Part shown: positions 1 through 8,747 of the stretch, piece after piece
Numbering within the stretch: position 1 is the stretch's first letter
Layout: each line of letters opens with the position of its first letter
Assembly: GCA_947625775.1 (NCBI GenBank)
Contig: CANQPM010000004.1
Coordinates: 1 to 64,000 of the forward strand
Direction: 5' to 3'
DNA length: 64,000 nucleotides
Source: an uncultured Lachnospiraceae bacterium
GTDB taxonomy: Bacteria; Bacillota; Clostridia; Lachnospirales; Lachnospiraceae
The notes under the pieces: generated by a model
What the model was told of the DNA's origin: nothing
The model's database searches: none
The model's input: the letters and a program-made list of their open reading frames with translations, nothing else
Program-made: the position numbers and the translations under genes

Positions 1-350
1 TATTTCAACGGCGAGTTGTCAGATGAAGAGCTTTATGACGAGCTAAACGGTTTTGATGCACAGAGAAAATGCGATATCTGGAATACCTCCTCACCGCGCT
101 GATACACATCGGCGACCAACAGTGGACAGCGCTTTCAATTTTTGATGACGACACGCCAATGCTCATAGAACTTTTAAAACAGCTCGGTGTAGACACAAGC
201 AGGGAATTTAAAATAAACAATACTTTGTGCGAAATCAGGGACGGCAAACTACGCGAAGTCGGAAATACTCATGTCGTGCCATCTACAGTTTATAACACAG
301 CTTTGAAAAAGTATGAAGAATACCTTTATATGCCTTTATCTGAAAGATAA
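1..350 (+). pseudogene. 3' end of an unidentified gene, apparently frameshifted
   Basis: Reading from base 1 in frame 1 gives a coding-like acidic stretch that stops near base 102. From about base 67 frame 3 continues as a coherent 93-residue tail starting MRYLEYLLTALIHIGD and ending in SER at the stop before 350. The upstream part of frame 3 is full of stops and the tail has no ribosome-binding site. The simplest reading is one gene with a one-base frameshift near 66-72, its 5' end lying outside the window. I do not recognise the family. A strong terminator follows directly. Confidence 0.45.
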
Positions 351-368
351 AACCTCCAAAGCAATATT

Positions 369-417
369 GCCGCTTTACAAATGTTTATCTATTGTAAAGC
401 GGCAGATTTTCTTTTTT
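369..417 (+). terminator. Rho-independent terminator
   Basis: A perfect 12-bp stem (gccgctttacaa, 369-380, with ttgtaaagcggc, 392-403) is followed by a T-rich run to 417. It closes the partial gene at the window start. Confidence 0.85.
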
Positions 418-469
418 AATTGCGACATTTTCATCAGGATTATTATTATATCTCTTTTATTACATCCTC

Positions 470-952
470 TTTAGTATAGTACAGTTTAAAAATTATGTAA
501 AACGGAAATCAATCAGAAAATAAAGAAAATAAAGAACTTTTAAATAAGGAAACTTTAAAGATAAATTGATTTGTTTTATTTGAATGTATTAATGTAATAT
601 GTCTCCAATACTTAAATTTGACAATCCTTTTGACAAAATAATGTTTGAAATGTAAAAAATAGTACAAAAATAAGCAAAAAACAGATACAGAAACAGGCAC
701 TGGCATAATGTACGCGGGCGGCTGGGACAACGGTATTGTATTTGAGTGCTTAAATTCTGTACAATTTTTTACATTTCATGCGCTATTTTCGCCTAAAGGC
801 TTGCAAGCTTTAAGCATTAATGATATAGTACAGTCTGATGAAACAAATCAATTTATTCTTAAAGTATCTTTATTTTTAAATTTTTTTAAAGTTCTTTATT
901 TTCCGATTGATTTCCGTTTTACAAAATACCTAAACTATAATATACTAAAAGG
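470..952. repeat. Long imperfect inverted repeat upstream of the Rpn-family gene
   Basis: The right arm (about 745-952) carries the leader of the next gene up to its ribosome-binding site. The left arm (about 470-670) is its inverted, diverged copy. The best-matching blocks are around aaaacggaaatcaatc at 498-514 and its complement at 911-926, the aaacaaatcaattta block at 842-856 with its counterpart near 565-580, and the attttttacatttca block near 765-780 with its counterpart near 645-660. A spacer of about 75 bp lies between. No convincing gene is present; the small ORFs here are by-products of the repeat. It may be a duplicated promoter region or a MITE-like element. Confidence 0.7.
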
Positions 953-960
953 GAGAAAGC

Positions 961-1959
961 ATGAAAAAAGAAAAACTTAATATTGCCAAAATATTCAGAC
1001 GCTTTGCAGTAAACAGGGCACATAAGGACAGACTGTTCCAGAGGGTGTTTGCAGACAAGAGGGATTTGCTTGATTTGTACAACGCGGTAAACCGCACAAA
1101 TTACACAAACCCTGACGAGCTTGAAATTACTACGCTTGAAGACGTGATCTATATGTCGATGAAAAATGATATGTCCTTTATAATCTCGTCAACGCTGAAC
1201 CTTTATGAGCATCAGTCCACATTTAACCCGAATATGCCCGTGCGCGGACTGATGTATTTTTCAAGGCTGTATGAAGCTTATATTAAAAGGCACAGCCTTG
1301 ACATATACAGCAGCAGTCTGGTTAAGCTGCCAAGACCTCAGTTTATTATTTTTTACAACGGCAGGAACGAATACCCTGACGAAATGGTTTTGAAGCTGTC
1401 AGACGCGTTTACCCTAGAGTCAGCAGACGAGCCTGTACTTGAATGCCGCGCCACAATGCTGAACATCAATTATGGACATAATAATGCCTTGCTGAACAGC
1501 TGCCGCCGTCTTCACGATTACTCATATTTTATAGCTAAGGTGAACGAATATATCAATAGCCAGCATACAATAGAATGCGCGATAAGCAAGGCGATAGACT
1601 ATTGCATAGAAAATGATATTTTGGCGGATATTTTAATCAAATGCAAAAGCGAGGTGACAAATATGCTGCTTACAGAGTTTGATGAAAAACTATATAAAAA
1701 GACTGTCTATAGGGAGGGTTACGAAGACGGCGTAAATGAGGGCTTTGAGAATGGAATAAGTGAAGGCTTTGAGCGTGGAATCAGCGAGGCGCGAGAACAG
1801 GACATAAAAAACAGCATAACAATGTTGAGACGCTTAGGCTTGCCAGATGAGAAAATAGTCAGCCTAATTGCCGAAAACTATGCGATTCCAGAGGAAAATG
1901 TCATAAAAGAGATAAACAAAAATAGTCGTAATATATGGCATAGAAAGCATAAAAAATAA
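961..1959 (+). CDS. Rpn-family recombination-promoting nuclease / PD-(D/E)XK transposase-like protein
   Basis: The 332-residue product has the layout of the PDDEXK_2 (Rpn/YhgA-like) family: a short basic N-terminus, a nuclease-like core (FIIFYNGR near residue 125, an acidic LELE-type region before it), and a C-terminal half rich in repeated E-G-F/Y-E-x-G-I motifs (about 255-285). Family members are DNA endonucleases that promote RecA-independent recombination and are often multicopy in gut Clostridia. The start is well supported by the GGGAGA site just upstream. The gene sits behind the inverted repeat at 470-952, which contains its promoter region. Whether it is active cannot be seen from sequence. 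Confidence 0.8.
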   Translation: MKKEKLNIAKIFRRFAVNRAHKDRLFQRVFADKRDLLDLYNAVNRTNYTNPDELEITTLEDVIYMSMKNDMSFIISSTLNLYEHQSTFNPNMPVRGLMYFSRLYEAYIKRHSLDIYSSSLVKLPRPQFIIFYNGRNEYPDEMVLKLSDAFTLESADEPVLECRATMLNINYGHNNALLNSCRRLHDYSYFIAKVNEYINSQHTIECAISKAIDYCIENDILADILIKCKSEVTNMLLTEFDEKLYKKTVYREGYEDGVNEGFENGISEGFERGISEAREQDIKNSITMLRRLGLPDEKIVSLIAENYAIPEENVIKEINKNSRNIWHRKHKK

Positions 1960-1981
1960 ATACATTAAATATCGCGCGAAG

Positions 1982-2031
1982 GAAAAAAACTGCTGCTTTG
2001 CATATGATTAATCATTTGTAAAGCAGCAGCA
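1982..2031 (-). terminator. Terminator of the cheY-like gene
   Basis: A ctgctgcttt/aaagcagcag stem (1990-1999 with 2020-2029) extends inward through a G:U pair. Read on the minus strand it is followed by a run of seven T (plus-strand a's at 1983-1989), so it terminates transcription from the minus-strand gene at 2055-2417. Confidence 0.75.
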
Positions 2032-2054
2032 TTTATGAACTAAATCAAATATTC

Positions 2055-2417
2055 TTACCCAACTACTTTTTTGACAGCCTCTAAAACTCTTTCCGCCTGG
2101 AACGGTTTGACGATAAAGTCCCTTGCGCCAGACTGGATAGCCTCAATAACCATTGCCTGCTGTCCCATAGCAGAACACATGATTACGGCAGCATTCGGAT
2201 CATTGCCCTTTATTGCTTTTAATGCCTGTATGCCGTCCATCTCTGGCATCGTAATGTCCATCAGCACGAGATCGGGCTTAACCTCATTGTATTTGTCTAC
2301 GGCTATTTTGCCGTTTTCAGCTTCAGCCGCTATGTTATATCCATTTTTTGTCAAAATATCCTTAATCATCATTCTCATAAAAGCCGCATCATCGACAATT
2401 AATATATTTTTTGCCAT
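2055..2417 (-). CDS. cheY: Stand-alone CheY-like response regulator
   Basis: This 120-residue receiver-only protein carries all the canonical residues: acidic pair Asp9/Asp10, phospho-acceptor Asp54 (MDITMPEMDG), Ser82 in the switch position and Lys104 (IVKPF). No output domain follows, so it should act by protein contact, as chemotaxis CheY does on the flagellar switch. It is monocistronic here, with its own terminator, and no chemotaxis or flagellar genes are nearby, so a chemotaxis role is inferred from family similarity only. A good AGGAGG-type site precedes the ATG. Confidence 0.85.
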   Translation of the reverse strand: MAKNILIVDDAAFMRMMIKDILTKNGYNIAAEAENGKIAVDKYNEVKPDLVLMDITMPEMDGIQALKAIKGNDPNAAVIMCSAMGQQAMVIEAIQSGARDFIVKPFQAERVLEAVKKVVG

Positions 2418-2606
2418 TACTACTTCCTCCTCTGAAATAATCAGCTCCCTAACGTTAATCCTATTTTACAATTATTTTTCGGATTTGTCTATATAAGATT
2501 TGCTTGTTTTTATTTTTGTTACGCCGCTATTCGGGCATACTGTTGGCAGGGACTGATAATTTTAGGAGAAATATGCAAAAAATATCAGTAATTTAATTTG
2601 TATTTA

Positions 2607-2635
2607 TTGTAAATAATTGTAAAATGTAGTATAAA
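2607..2635 (+). promoter_or_regulatory. Predicted sigma-A promoter of the UDP-sugar pyrophosphorylase gene
   Basis: TTGTAA (2607-2612) and TATAAA (2630-2635) are separated by exactly 17 bp in the 306-bp gap between the divergent cheY-like and pyrophosphorylase genes. A short GCCTG/CAGGC hairpin (about 2655-2671) lies in the predicted 5' leader. The rest of this gap shows nothing else recognisable. Confidence 0.55.
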
Positions 2636-2723
2636 TAACACATAGCATTATATTGCCTGTTTTTGGCAGGCTGCGGGGATATGGGCAAGGAAAATGTATT
2701 TTTATTGAAAAGCGGAGGGTTAT

Positions 2724-3950
2724 ATGAAGGATAACGAGCTGTTGGAGATTTTGAAGGAGCACAATCAGGAGCATATTTATAAGGCATATCAGAAGCTTGA
2801 CGAGGCGGGCAAGGCTAAGCTTGGCGCGCAGATAGAGAGAATTGACTGGTCTATTGTCGATATGGCGAAAAAAGACGAGCTTGCGCAGGAGCGCGGAAAG
2901 CTTGAACCTCTTTCCGCGGTTGAGATATCCGAGATAAACGCGAAAAGGCCAGAGTATGAAAATGCAGGTCTTGACGCCATCAGGAAAAGTAAGGTCGGCG
3001 CTGTCCTTCTTGCGGGCGGACAGGGCACAAGACTTGGCTCAGACGGGCCAAAGGGCAAGTATAATATCGGCATCACAAAAGACGTGTTTATTTTTGAGAG
3101 GCTTATCGCAAATCTTTTTGAAGTCACTGACAAGGCGGGCTGTTTTGTGCCTTTGTATATAATGACGAGCGACAAAAATAACGACGAAACGATTGAATTT
3201 TTTGAGGAGAAAAATTACTTTGGCTATCCGAAGGATTTTGTGAAATTCTTTAAGCAGGAGATGGCGCCGTCGGTTGACTTTGACGGAAAGCTTTATATGG
3301 AAACGCCCGATTCGCTTTCACTTTCGCCCAATGGAAACGGCGGGTGGTTTTATTCCATGGTAAAGACGGGCATTATTGACGACGTGAAAAAGCGCGGTGT
3401 TGAGTGGCTTAATATTTTTGCCGTGGACAATGTGCTGCAGAGGATTGCGGATCCTGTATTTGTGGGGGCTACGATAAACTCAGGCTGCGTGAGCGGCGCA
3501 AAGGTCGTGAAGAAAGCCGATCCGCAGGAGAAAATCGGCGTGCTCTGCCTTGAAGACGGGAAGCCGTCAATAGTCGAGTATTATGAGATGACAGAGGAAA
3601 TAATCAATTCAAGGCAGCCAAATGGTGAGCTTTCATATAATTTCGGCGTTATACTCAATTATCTTTTCAGGGTTGATAAGCTTGAGGAGATTTTGAGCCG
3701 CCAGATGCCTGTGCATATAGTGGAGAAAAAAATTCCGTATATTGATGAAAACGGCGCGCTCATTAAACCCGAGGAGCCTAACGGATATAAATTTGAGCTT
3801 TTGGTGCTTGATATGATTCATTTGCTTGACAACTGCCTGTCGTTTGAAGTGGTGCGTGATTATGAATTTGCGCCGATTAAGAATAAGACGGGCGTGGATT
3901 CTGTGGAGAGCGCGAGGGAATTATTAAAGAAAAACGGGGTAGAGCTGTAG
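2724..3950 (+). CDS. UDPGP-family UTP:sugar-1-phosphate uridylyltransferase (UAP1-like)
   Basis: The 408-residue product belongs to the UDPGP family that makes UDP-sugars from UTP and a sugar 1-phosphate (UDP-GlcNAc pyrophosphorylase or UDP-glucose pyrophosphorylase type). It has the nucleotide-binding signature LAGGQGTRLG at residues 96-105 followed by GPKGKYNIG, and a conserved N-G-N-G-G-W substrate loop near 205. An upstream GGAGGG site supports the ATG. It is followed five bases later by a HAD phosphatase of the glucose-1-phosphatase type, suggesting a small sugar-phosphate operon. Which sugar is used cannot be told from sequence. Confidence 0.85.
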   Translation: MKDNELLEILKEHNQEHIYKAYQKLDEAGKAKLGAQIERIDWSIVDMAKKDELAQERGKLEPLSAVEISEINAKRPEYENAGLDAIRKSKVGAVLLAGGQGTRLGSDGPKGKYNIGITKDVFIFERLIANLFEVTDKAGCFVPLYIMTSDKNNDETIEFFEEKNYFGYPKDFVKFFKQEMAPSVDFDGKLYMETPDSLSLSPNGNGGWFYSMVKTGIIDDVKKRGVEWLNIFAVDNVLQRIADPVFVGATINSGCVSGAKVVKKADPQEKIGVLCLEDGKPSIVEYYEMTEEIINSRQPNGELSYNFGVILNYLFRVDKLEEILSRQMPVHIVEKKIPYIDENGALIKPEEPNGYKFELLVLDMIHLLDNCLSFEVVRDYEFAPIKNKTGVDSVESARELLKKNGVEL

Positions 3951-3954
3951 GCTT

Positions 3955-4557
3955 ATGGTTAAAAATATAATTTTTGATATTGGAAATGTGCTTGTATCGT
4001 TCCGCTGGCGCGAGCTTATGGGAGATTTAGGGATTTCGGAGGAGATACAGGAGATTTTTAAAAAGACGGTATTTGAAAGTCCGTGGTGGGGCGAGCTTGA
4101 CCACGGCTTAAAGGAGGAGTCAGAGGTGATTTCTCTTTTGAGGGAGGACAATAAGGGCTATTATGATGAGTTTGACCTTGTGTGGGAAAACAGGGGCAGG
4201 CTTGTAGAGCCGTACAGCTATGCCAAGCCGTGGATTGATGAGCTGAAAGCTAAAGGGTATAGGGTTTATCTGCTGTCAAATTATCCGCGCGATTTGTTTA
4301 AAATGCATGAGGAAAGCGGGTGTTTTCCGTTTGCTGACAGCGTTGACGGCAGAGTGGTATCGGGCTTTGTGAAAATGGTTAAGCCAAATGAGGATATTTA
4401 CGAGTATCTTGTGGATAAGTTTGCGCTTAAGGCTGATGAGTGTGTATTTATTGACGACAGGGAAGATAATGTGGAAACGGCAAGGCGGCTTGGCATGAAG
4501 GGGATTGTATTTGAGAGCTATGAGCAGGCGCGCGGGGAGCTGGAGAAACTGCTTTAA
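3955..4557 (+). CDS. HAD-superfamily hydrolase (HAD-IA, YihX-like)
   Basis: The 200-residue protein starts with motif I as F-D-I-G-N-V (residues 7-12). The second Asp of the classical DxD is replaced by Gly, as is usual in the YihX-like alpha-glucose-1-phosphatase subfamily. Motif II is in LLSNYP near residue 105 and motif III/IV in FIDDREDN near 160. It follows the pyrophosphorylase gene by only four bases and is probably co-transcribed with it, which fits a role on sugar phosphates. The exact substrate is inferred, not shown. Confidence 0.8.
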   Translation: MVKNIIFDIGNVLVSFRWRELMGDLGISEEIQEIFKKTVFESPWWGELDHGLKEESEVISLLREDNKGYYDEFDLVWENRGRLVEPYSYAKPWIDELKAKGYRVYLLSNYPRDLFKMHEESGCFPFADSVDGRVVSGFVKMVKPNEDIYEYLVDKFALKADECVFIDDREDNVETARRLGMKGIVFESYEQARGELEKLL

Positions 4558-4702
4558 CTTTTTGACCAGTGATTGTGAAGGAAGCTTTATCGAGTGTTTA
4601 TTTCCTGCAATTATTAAGCCAAATGCTGTATCTGCATGGGCATTCGGCGAATGATGCGGGAAATTTGATTGAATGATAAAAGTGATACGGGAGATTTAAT
4701 TA

Positions 4703-5158
4703 ATGAGATTTGTAATTCAGCGTGTGAAAGAGGCAGGCGTGACTGTGGATAATGCAATTATAGGGAAAATCGGTCATGGATTGCTTGTGTTTGTGGGCGT
4801 GAGTGATGCTGATGATACTAAGATTGCGGACAAGATGATTGATAAGCTGGTGAAGCTGCGTATTTTCGATGACGCGGAGGGAAAGACGAATCTGTCAATA
4901 TCAGATGTGGGCGGGGAGTTTCTTATTATTTCGCAATTTACGCTTTATGCTGACTGCAGGAAGGGTAATCGTCCGTCGTTTACTTCAGCGGGGAAGCCTG
5001 ATTTGGCAAATGAGCTGTATGAGTACATTATTTCACAAATAAGGGACAGGGGTTTTAAGGCAGAGCACGGCGAGTTTGGCGCGGATATGAAGGTATCACT
5101 CTTGAATGATGGGCCGTTTACGATATTGCTGGATTCTGATGAGATTGTGAAAAATTAA
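4703..5158 (+). CDS. dtd: D-aminoacyl-tRNA deacylase
   Basis: The 151-residue protein removes D-amino acids mis-loaded on tRNA. Both family signatures are intact: SQFTL at residues 77-81 with the following R-K-G-N-R-P-S-F loop, and N-D-G-P-F-T at 135-140, which line the chirality-checking pocket of the homodimer. Length matches the family. The preceding 145-bp gap holds no other gene. It converges on the restriction endonuclease gene, whose stop lies only ten bases beyond. Confidence 0.93.
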   Translation: MRFVIQRVKEAGVTVDNAIIGKIGHGLLVFVGVSDADDTKIADKMIDKLVKLRIFDDAEGKTNLSISDVGGEFLIISQFTLYADCRKGNRPSFTSAGKPDLANELYEYIISQIRDRGFKAEHGEFGADMKVSLLNDGPFTILLDSDEIVKN

Positions 5159-5168
5159 AAAGGCGACA

Positions 5169-6380
5169 TCATTGGCATATGCCGCCTCTTTTAAGTCTGT
5201 TCAATATATTGGCGTATGTCAGTTCTCTTTTGTATTTGGATGAGTTTTTATTATTGCTGTCAGTTGGTTTATTTCCTGCTTTTATGCGCTTAAACCGGAT
5301 TTGAATATTAAGGTCGATAAAATAATCGTCATTTTCCTTATATACATATGCATAGTCATATCTGGACGCAGAAGGTCGGTCTATGGTTGTATTTCTCAGC
5401 AGATATTCTTCAAAGAAGTTTCTGTTGTATATATGATAACATACTACATCACCGTCGCGCTTAACGATTACATATCCGCCGGTTGCTGATTCAATTCCGT
5501 TCCATTCAATTCCAGGTGTCATTCCAAGCGCTGATGCGCATAAAAGCTTTTTGATTTTATATGCATAAATATTGGGATTTCTGTATTTAAGCGGATTATT
5601 CTGCTCCAGCATTCTGCAAAGCATTTCACAGTCAATGCGCATGATGGGCATTGTCATATAGTGGTAAAGGATAAAAATGCCGTATATTTGGGGCAGCAGG
5701 CTGTCAATCATTACCAGGTTGTCTTCGTATATGTCATTTAACATACAGTAGTATTCTATATTGTCCGCACGTTTGAATAATTCGGCAATCCGCAGCTTCA
5801 TATATTCATTATCCGTTGATTTATCTATAGCGTTTATATCGTTCATATCTTTATCATCAATGCCAGATATTTTATATTTGAAACGCGTATTTTTTCCTGC
5901 ATTCAGCAGCGTTGGCGGACTGCCTAAATCTGATTTGATGGAAAAGCCTGCTACTGGGTCATAGCCGGTTTTTATATCATGTATCTGTATGCGTATATCC
6001 ACTTTATCTGCTGAAGACGCTTTTATCCGGTGTATTTTCATATCTTTAAGGAAAGAGTCTATCTCTGGGATTTCAAATGCCCCCTTTTCAGAATCCGTTC
6101 CGACAAATATGCGGTTAAAAAGTATAATGGCGTTTCTTGTAAGCTCATCTTCAGACACTTCCCCAATTAAATCGCCATTTTTGTAAATGCGGATTGGGTT
6201 TCCTGCAACATAATCAATGTCCTGATTTTTTTCGTCTTCTTTTATGATTTTTAATATTGGAAAATAGATATTCTCAAGCCGATTTACATATTCATCAGCC
6301 GCATACACTTTCCCTTCTTTGAGAAGCTTGATGAATGCATATAGCTCTGACCATTCTCCCTTGTTCTGCTTTGCGCTCAT
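5169..6380 (-). CDS. HpaII-family type II restriction endonuclease
   Basis: The 403-residue protein matches the HpaII restriction endonuclease family, whose members cut CCGG. Recognisable stretches are the N-terminal K-x-E-W-S-E-L-Y-A region, the GNPIRIYKNG segment and the central GYDPVAGFSIKSDLGSPPTLLNAG segment, where the acidic and lysine residues likely form the active site. It lies directly downstream of, and overlaps by 86 bp, the cytosine-5 methyltransferase on the same strand, the usual arrangement for a type II pair. CCGG specificity is inferred from the family, not shown here. Confidence 0.8.
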   Translation of the reverse strand: MSAKQNKGEWSELYAFIKLLKEGKVYAADEYVNRLENIYFPILKIIKEDEKNQDIDYVAGNPIRIYKNGDLIGEVSEDELTRNAIILFNRIFVGTDSEKGAFEIPEIDSFLKDMKIHRIKASSADKVDIRIQIHDIKTGYDPVAGFSIKSDLGSPPTLLNAGKNTRFKYKISGIDDKDMNDINAIDKSTDNEYMKLRIAELFKRADNIEYYCMLNDIYEDNLVMIDSLLPQIYGIFILYHYMTMPIMRIDCEMLCRMLEQNNPLKYRNPNIYAYKIKKLLCASALGMTPGIEWNGIESATGGYVIVKRDGDVVCYHIYNRNFFEEYLLRNTTIDRPSASRYDYAYVYKENDDYFIDLNIQIRFKRIKAGNKPTDSNNKNSSKYKRELTYANILNRLKRGGICQ

Positions 6381-7374
6381 TATCTTCTAATACCCTTTTG
6401 ATTTCCTCTGCTATAGCCTCGATAACGGTAACAGTGACGCTGTTGCCAAGCTGCTTATACAAATGGGTATCCGCCAGCTCCAGCTTGAAGTCATCTGGAA
6501 AGCCCTGTAGGCGCGCCCATTCCCTTGGCGTCATTTTTCTGATATTTTCCTTGTTGATTTCCCCTGTAATATGCGTTGTTGGTATCATTGAATGTTCGCG
6601 CTCATCAATAATGAGGTTTCTTTCCCTGCCCATTCCTCCGCAGACAATAGTGCCCGCTATTCCGTTAATGTCCTTAATTTCATATCCGAAACCGTGTCCT
6701 TTTGCCTCGTGCCTTGCTTTATGCCGCCGCAGGGTTTCCATATAGACATCAGATAAGTAATATTTTGACGGGATTGGGGCAGCCTCCATTATATCGCGGA
6801 TACAGGCATTTTGCCCTGAACCTGAAGGAAAAGTGAATTTTTCCGGCGCAATATCATTTTTGAAACAGACGATATATATCCTTTCCCTGTTTTGAGGTAC
6901 ACCAAAATCTTTGCTGTTGAGTATTTTAGGGAAAACTTTATAGCCTATCTGCTCAAATGCCTTTGTTATTACTGTGAAAGTCCTTCCTTTATCATGAATA
7001 GTAAGTCCTTTAACATTTTCGCAGAATATAACCTTTGGGTGATGATATTCACATATTCTGACTACGTCCTGGAATAAAGTCCCTCTGCATATTCCTTTAT
7101 AATCATCATAAAAGCCCATATGCCTGCCTGCCAGTGAAAATGCCTGGCATGGAAAGCCCGCAAGGCATATGTCGAATGCGGGAATTTCTTTTTCTGGTAT
7201 TTTGGTTATATCACCAGCTATTTTAAAATTATCGTGGTAGTTTGCCCTGTATGTTTTTTGCGCAAATTCGTCCCATTCGCTGACAAATACCGTTTCAATG
7301 GTATTTCCAAAAGCATTGTCAAAGCCTTTTCTAATTCCGCCTATTCCCGCGAACAAATCTATTGATTTATACAT
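6295..7374 (-). CDS. DNA cytosine-5 methyltransferase (cognate of the HpaII-type enzyme)
   Basis: The 359-residue enzyme has the C5-methyltransferase motifs in order: DLFAGIGG (6-13, AdoMet binding), GFPCQAFS (73-80) with catalytic Cys76, F-C-E-N-V (motif VI), QNRERIYIV (motif VIII), and motifs IX-X (RKMTPREWARLQGFP and GNSV). It protects host sites from the adjacent endonuclease. The last ~28 residues are encoded in the 86-bp overlap with the endonuclease gene and look less conserved. A GGAG site lies about seven bases before the ATG. Confidence 0.92.
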   Translation of the reverse strand: MYKSIDLFAGIGGIRKGFDNAFGNTIETVFVSEWDEFAQKTYRANYHDNFKIAGDITKIPEKEIPAFDICLAGFPCQAFSLAGRHMGFYDDYKGICRGTLFQDVVRICEYHHPKVIFCENVKGLTIHDKGRTFTVITKAFEQIGYKVFPKILNSKDFGVPQNRERIYIVCFKNDIAPEKFTFPSGSGQNACIRDIMEAAPIPSKYYLSDVYMETLRRHKARHEAKGHGFGYEIKDINGIAGTIVCGGMGRERNLIIDEREHSMIPTTHITGEINKENIRKMTPREWARLQGFPDDFKLELADTHLYKQLGNSVTVTVIEAIAEEIKRVLEDNERKAEQGRMVRAICIHQASQRRESVCG

Positions 7375-7614
7375 AGCTGCGCTCCAATCTAATTCATGGC
7401 ACGTTCAAACTTTCTTAACGGAAATCCTTTCTAGACATTATATTCCATAACTAAAGCAAATTCAAGAATTATTTATAAGACTGTATAAGAGCGGCTGAAA
7501 GACTGAATTTTAAAAATTATGCCAAAATCCAGCTTGTCTTCACCTTTTACATAGAATATAATAATTATTGCAACAGAAAGGATTGTGGATTGTTGAGCTA
7601 ATAAGGAGCCGGGC

Positions 7615-8052
7615 ATGGATAAGCTTACAAAGGAACAGCGCAGGAAAAATATGCAGAGCATAAAATCAAAGGATACGAGCATTGAGCTGAAATTGCGCAA
7701 GGCTTTGTGGGGCAGGGGCTTTCGTTACCGCAAAAATTATGATAAGCTTCCAGGGAAGCCCGACATTGCTATGACAAAGTATAAGCTTGCGATTTTCTGC
7801 GACAGCGAATTTTTTCATGGCAAGGATTGGGAGGTTTTAAAGCCAAGGCTGGAAAGGGGCGCAAACAGCCAGTTTTGGGTAAGTAAGATTACGAGAAACC
7901 GCGAGCGTGACGATGAAGTAAACAAGCGCCTGCTGTTTGAAGGGTGGACAGTAGTAAGGTTCTGGGGAAAGGATATTCTGCAGAATACAGATGAGTGTGT
8001 AAGGGTAATCGAAGAAGCGATATGGGACATAAAGATGCATATGGAGGAGTGA
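7615..8052 (+). CDS. vsr: Very short patch repair endonuclease
   Basis: The 145-residue protein is a Vsr homologue, which nicks beside T:G mismatches created when the methylated C deaminates. It has the conserved N-terminal R-R-x-N-M-x-x-I-K segment, metal-binding Asp50 in L-P-G-K-P-D, and the F-C-D-S-E-F-F-H-G segment with His68 where E. coli Vsr carries its catalytic residues. It is divergent from the methyltransferase across a 240-bp shared promoter region, forming a three-gene R-M/repair island. An AAGGAG site precedes the ATG. Confidence 0.88.
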   Translation: MDKLTKEQRRKNMQSIKSKDTSIELKLRKALWGRGFRYRKNYDKLPGKPDIAMTKYKLAIFCDSEFFHGKDWEVLKPRLERGANSQFWVSKITRNRERDDEVNKRLLFEGWTVVRFWGKDILQNTDECVRVIEEAIWDIKMHMEE

Positions 8053-8747
8053 AAAAAGTAGTTAAAAATACACGCCGTGCGTTGCGGGCTGCCATTTTGA
8101 CAGTAAGCGCACAGCCTGGCGAGTTTCAGAAATACATATATTATGGCGCGGACAGACCGAATGTGTATTGGATTCATTTTACGGGCGCTGGCGCGGAGGA
8201 GATTTTTAAGAAATTTGGAATTGATGTGCAGGGCAACATTATTTCGGCTGGCAATCATCCTGATTATTCGCAGGCATTTAGCAGGATAATATCAGAGCTG
8301 CAGCTGCAGAAGGAATTTTATGAGGAGTCGGCGGCTCTGATATTTATGCAGCTTATTATGGGGATAGGGCGCTGCATAAATGAGACGGATTTGTTTGACG
8401 GGAGCGCTTCTGCCGTGGAGATTGATTTGGCGTGTGAATATTTTCATGAGCATTATCAGGAAAATATAAATATTGAGGATTATATAGAAAACAGGGGAAT
8501 GAGCGCGAGCTGGTTTTTTAGGAAGTTTAAGGAAAAAATGGGGGTGAGCCCATTGCAGTATATATTGGAGATACGCCTTGACAATGCAAAGCAGCTGCTT
8601 AGGGCGGCTGATTACTCAATTAATGAGATTGCCGCGATTGTGGGGTATGATAATGCGCTGTATTTCAGCAGGCTGTTTCGTAAGCATGTGGGCGCGCCGC
8701 CTAGGGAGTATCGGCGGGCGGGGAAGACCTCACAAACACTAATTTAA
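8023..8747 (+). pseudogene. AraC-family regulator lacking its N-terminal sensor domain
   Basis: The C-terminal ~110 residues are a complete AraC-type double helix-turn-helix (two HTH units around D-Y-I-E-N-R-G-M-S and S-I-N-E-I-A-A-I-V-G-Y). Before it comes only the end of a cupin-like sensor domain (P-x-V-Y-W-I-H-F-T-G). Recognisable AraC homology begins around 8090, inside or just after the vsr stop, so roughly 60-70 N-terminal residues are missing. The open frame extends upstream only by overlapping vsr (possible start at 7995 within vsr). The island evidently replaced its 5' end. A short DNA-binding product remains possible. Confidence 0.65.

Noticed and set aside
708-980. 90-residue ORF before the Rpn-family gene
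   Set aside because: It lies within the right arm of the inverted repeat, mirrors an ORF in the left arm and overlaps the real gene's start.
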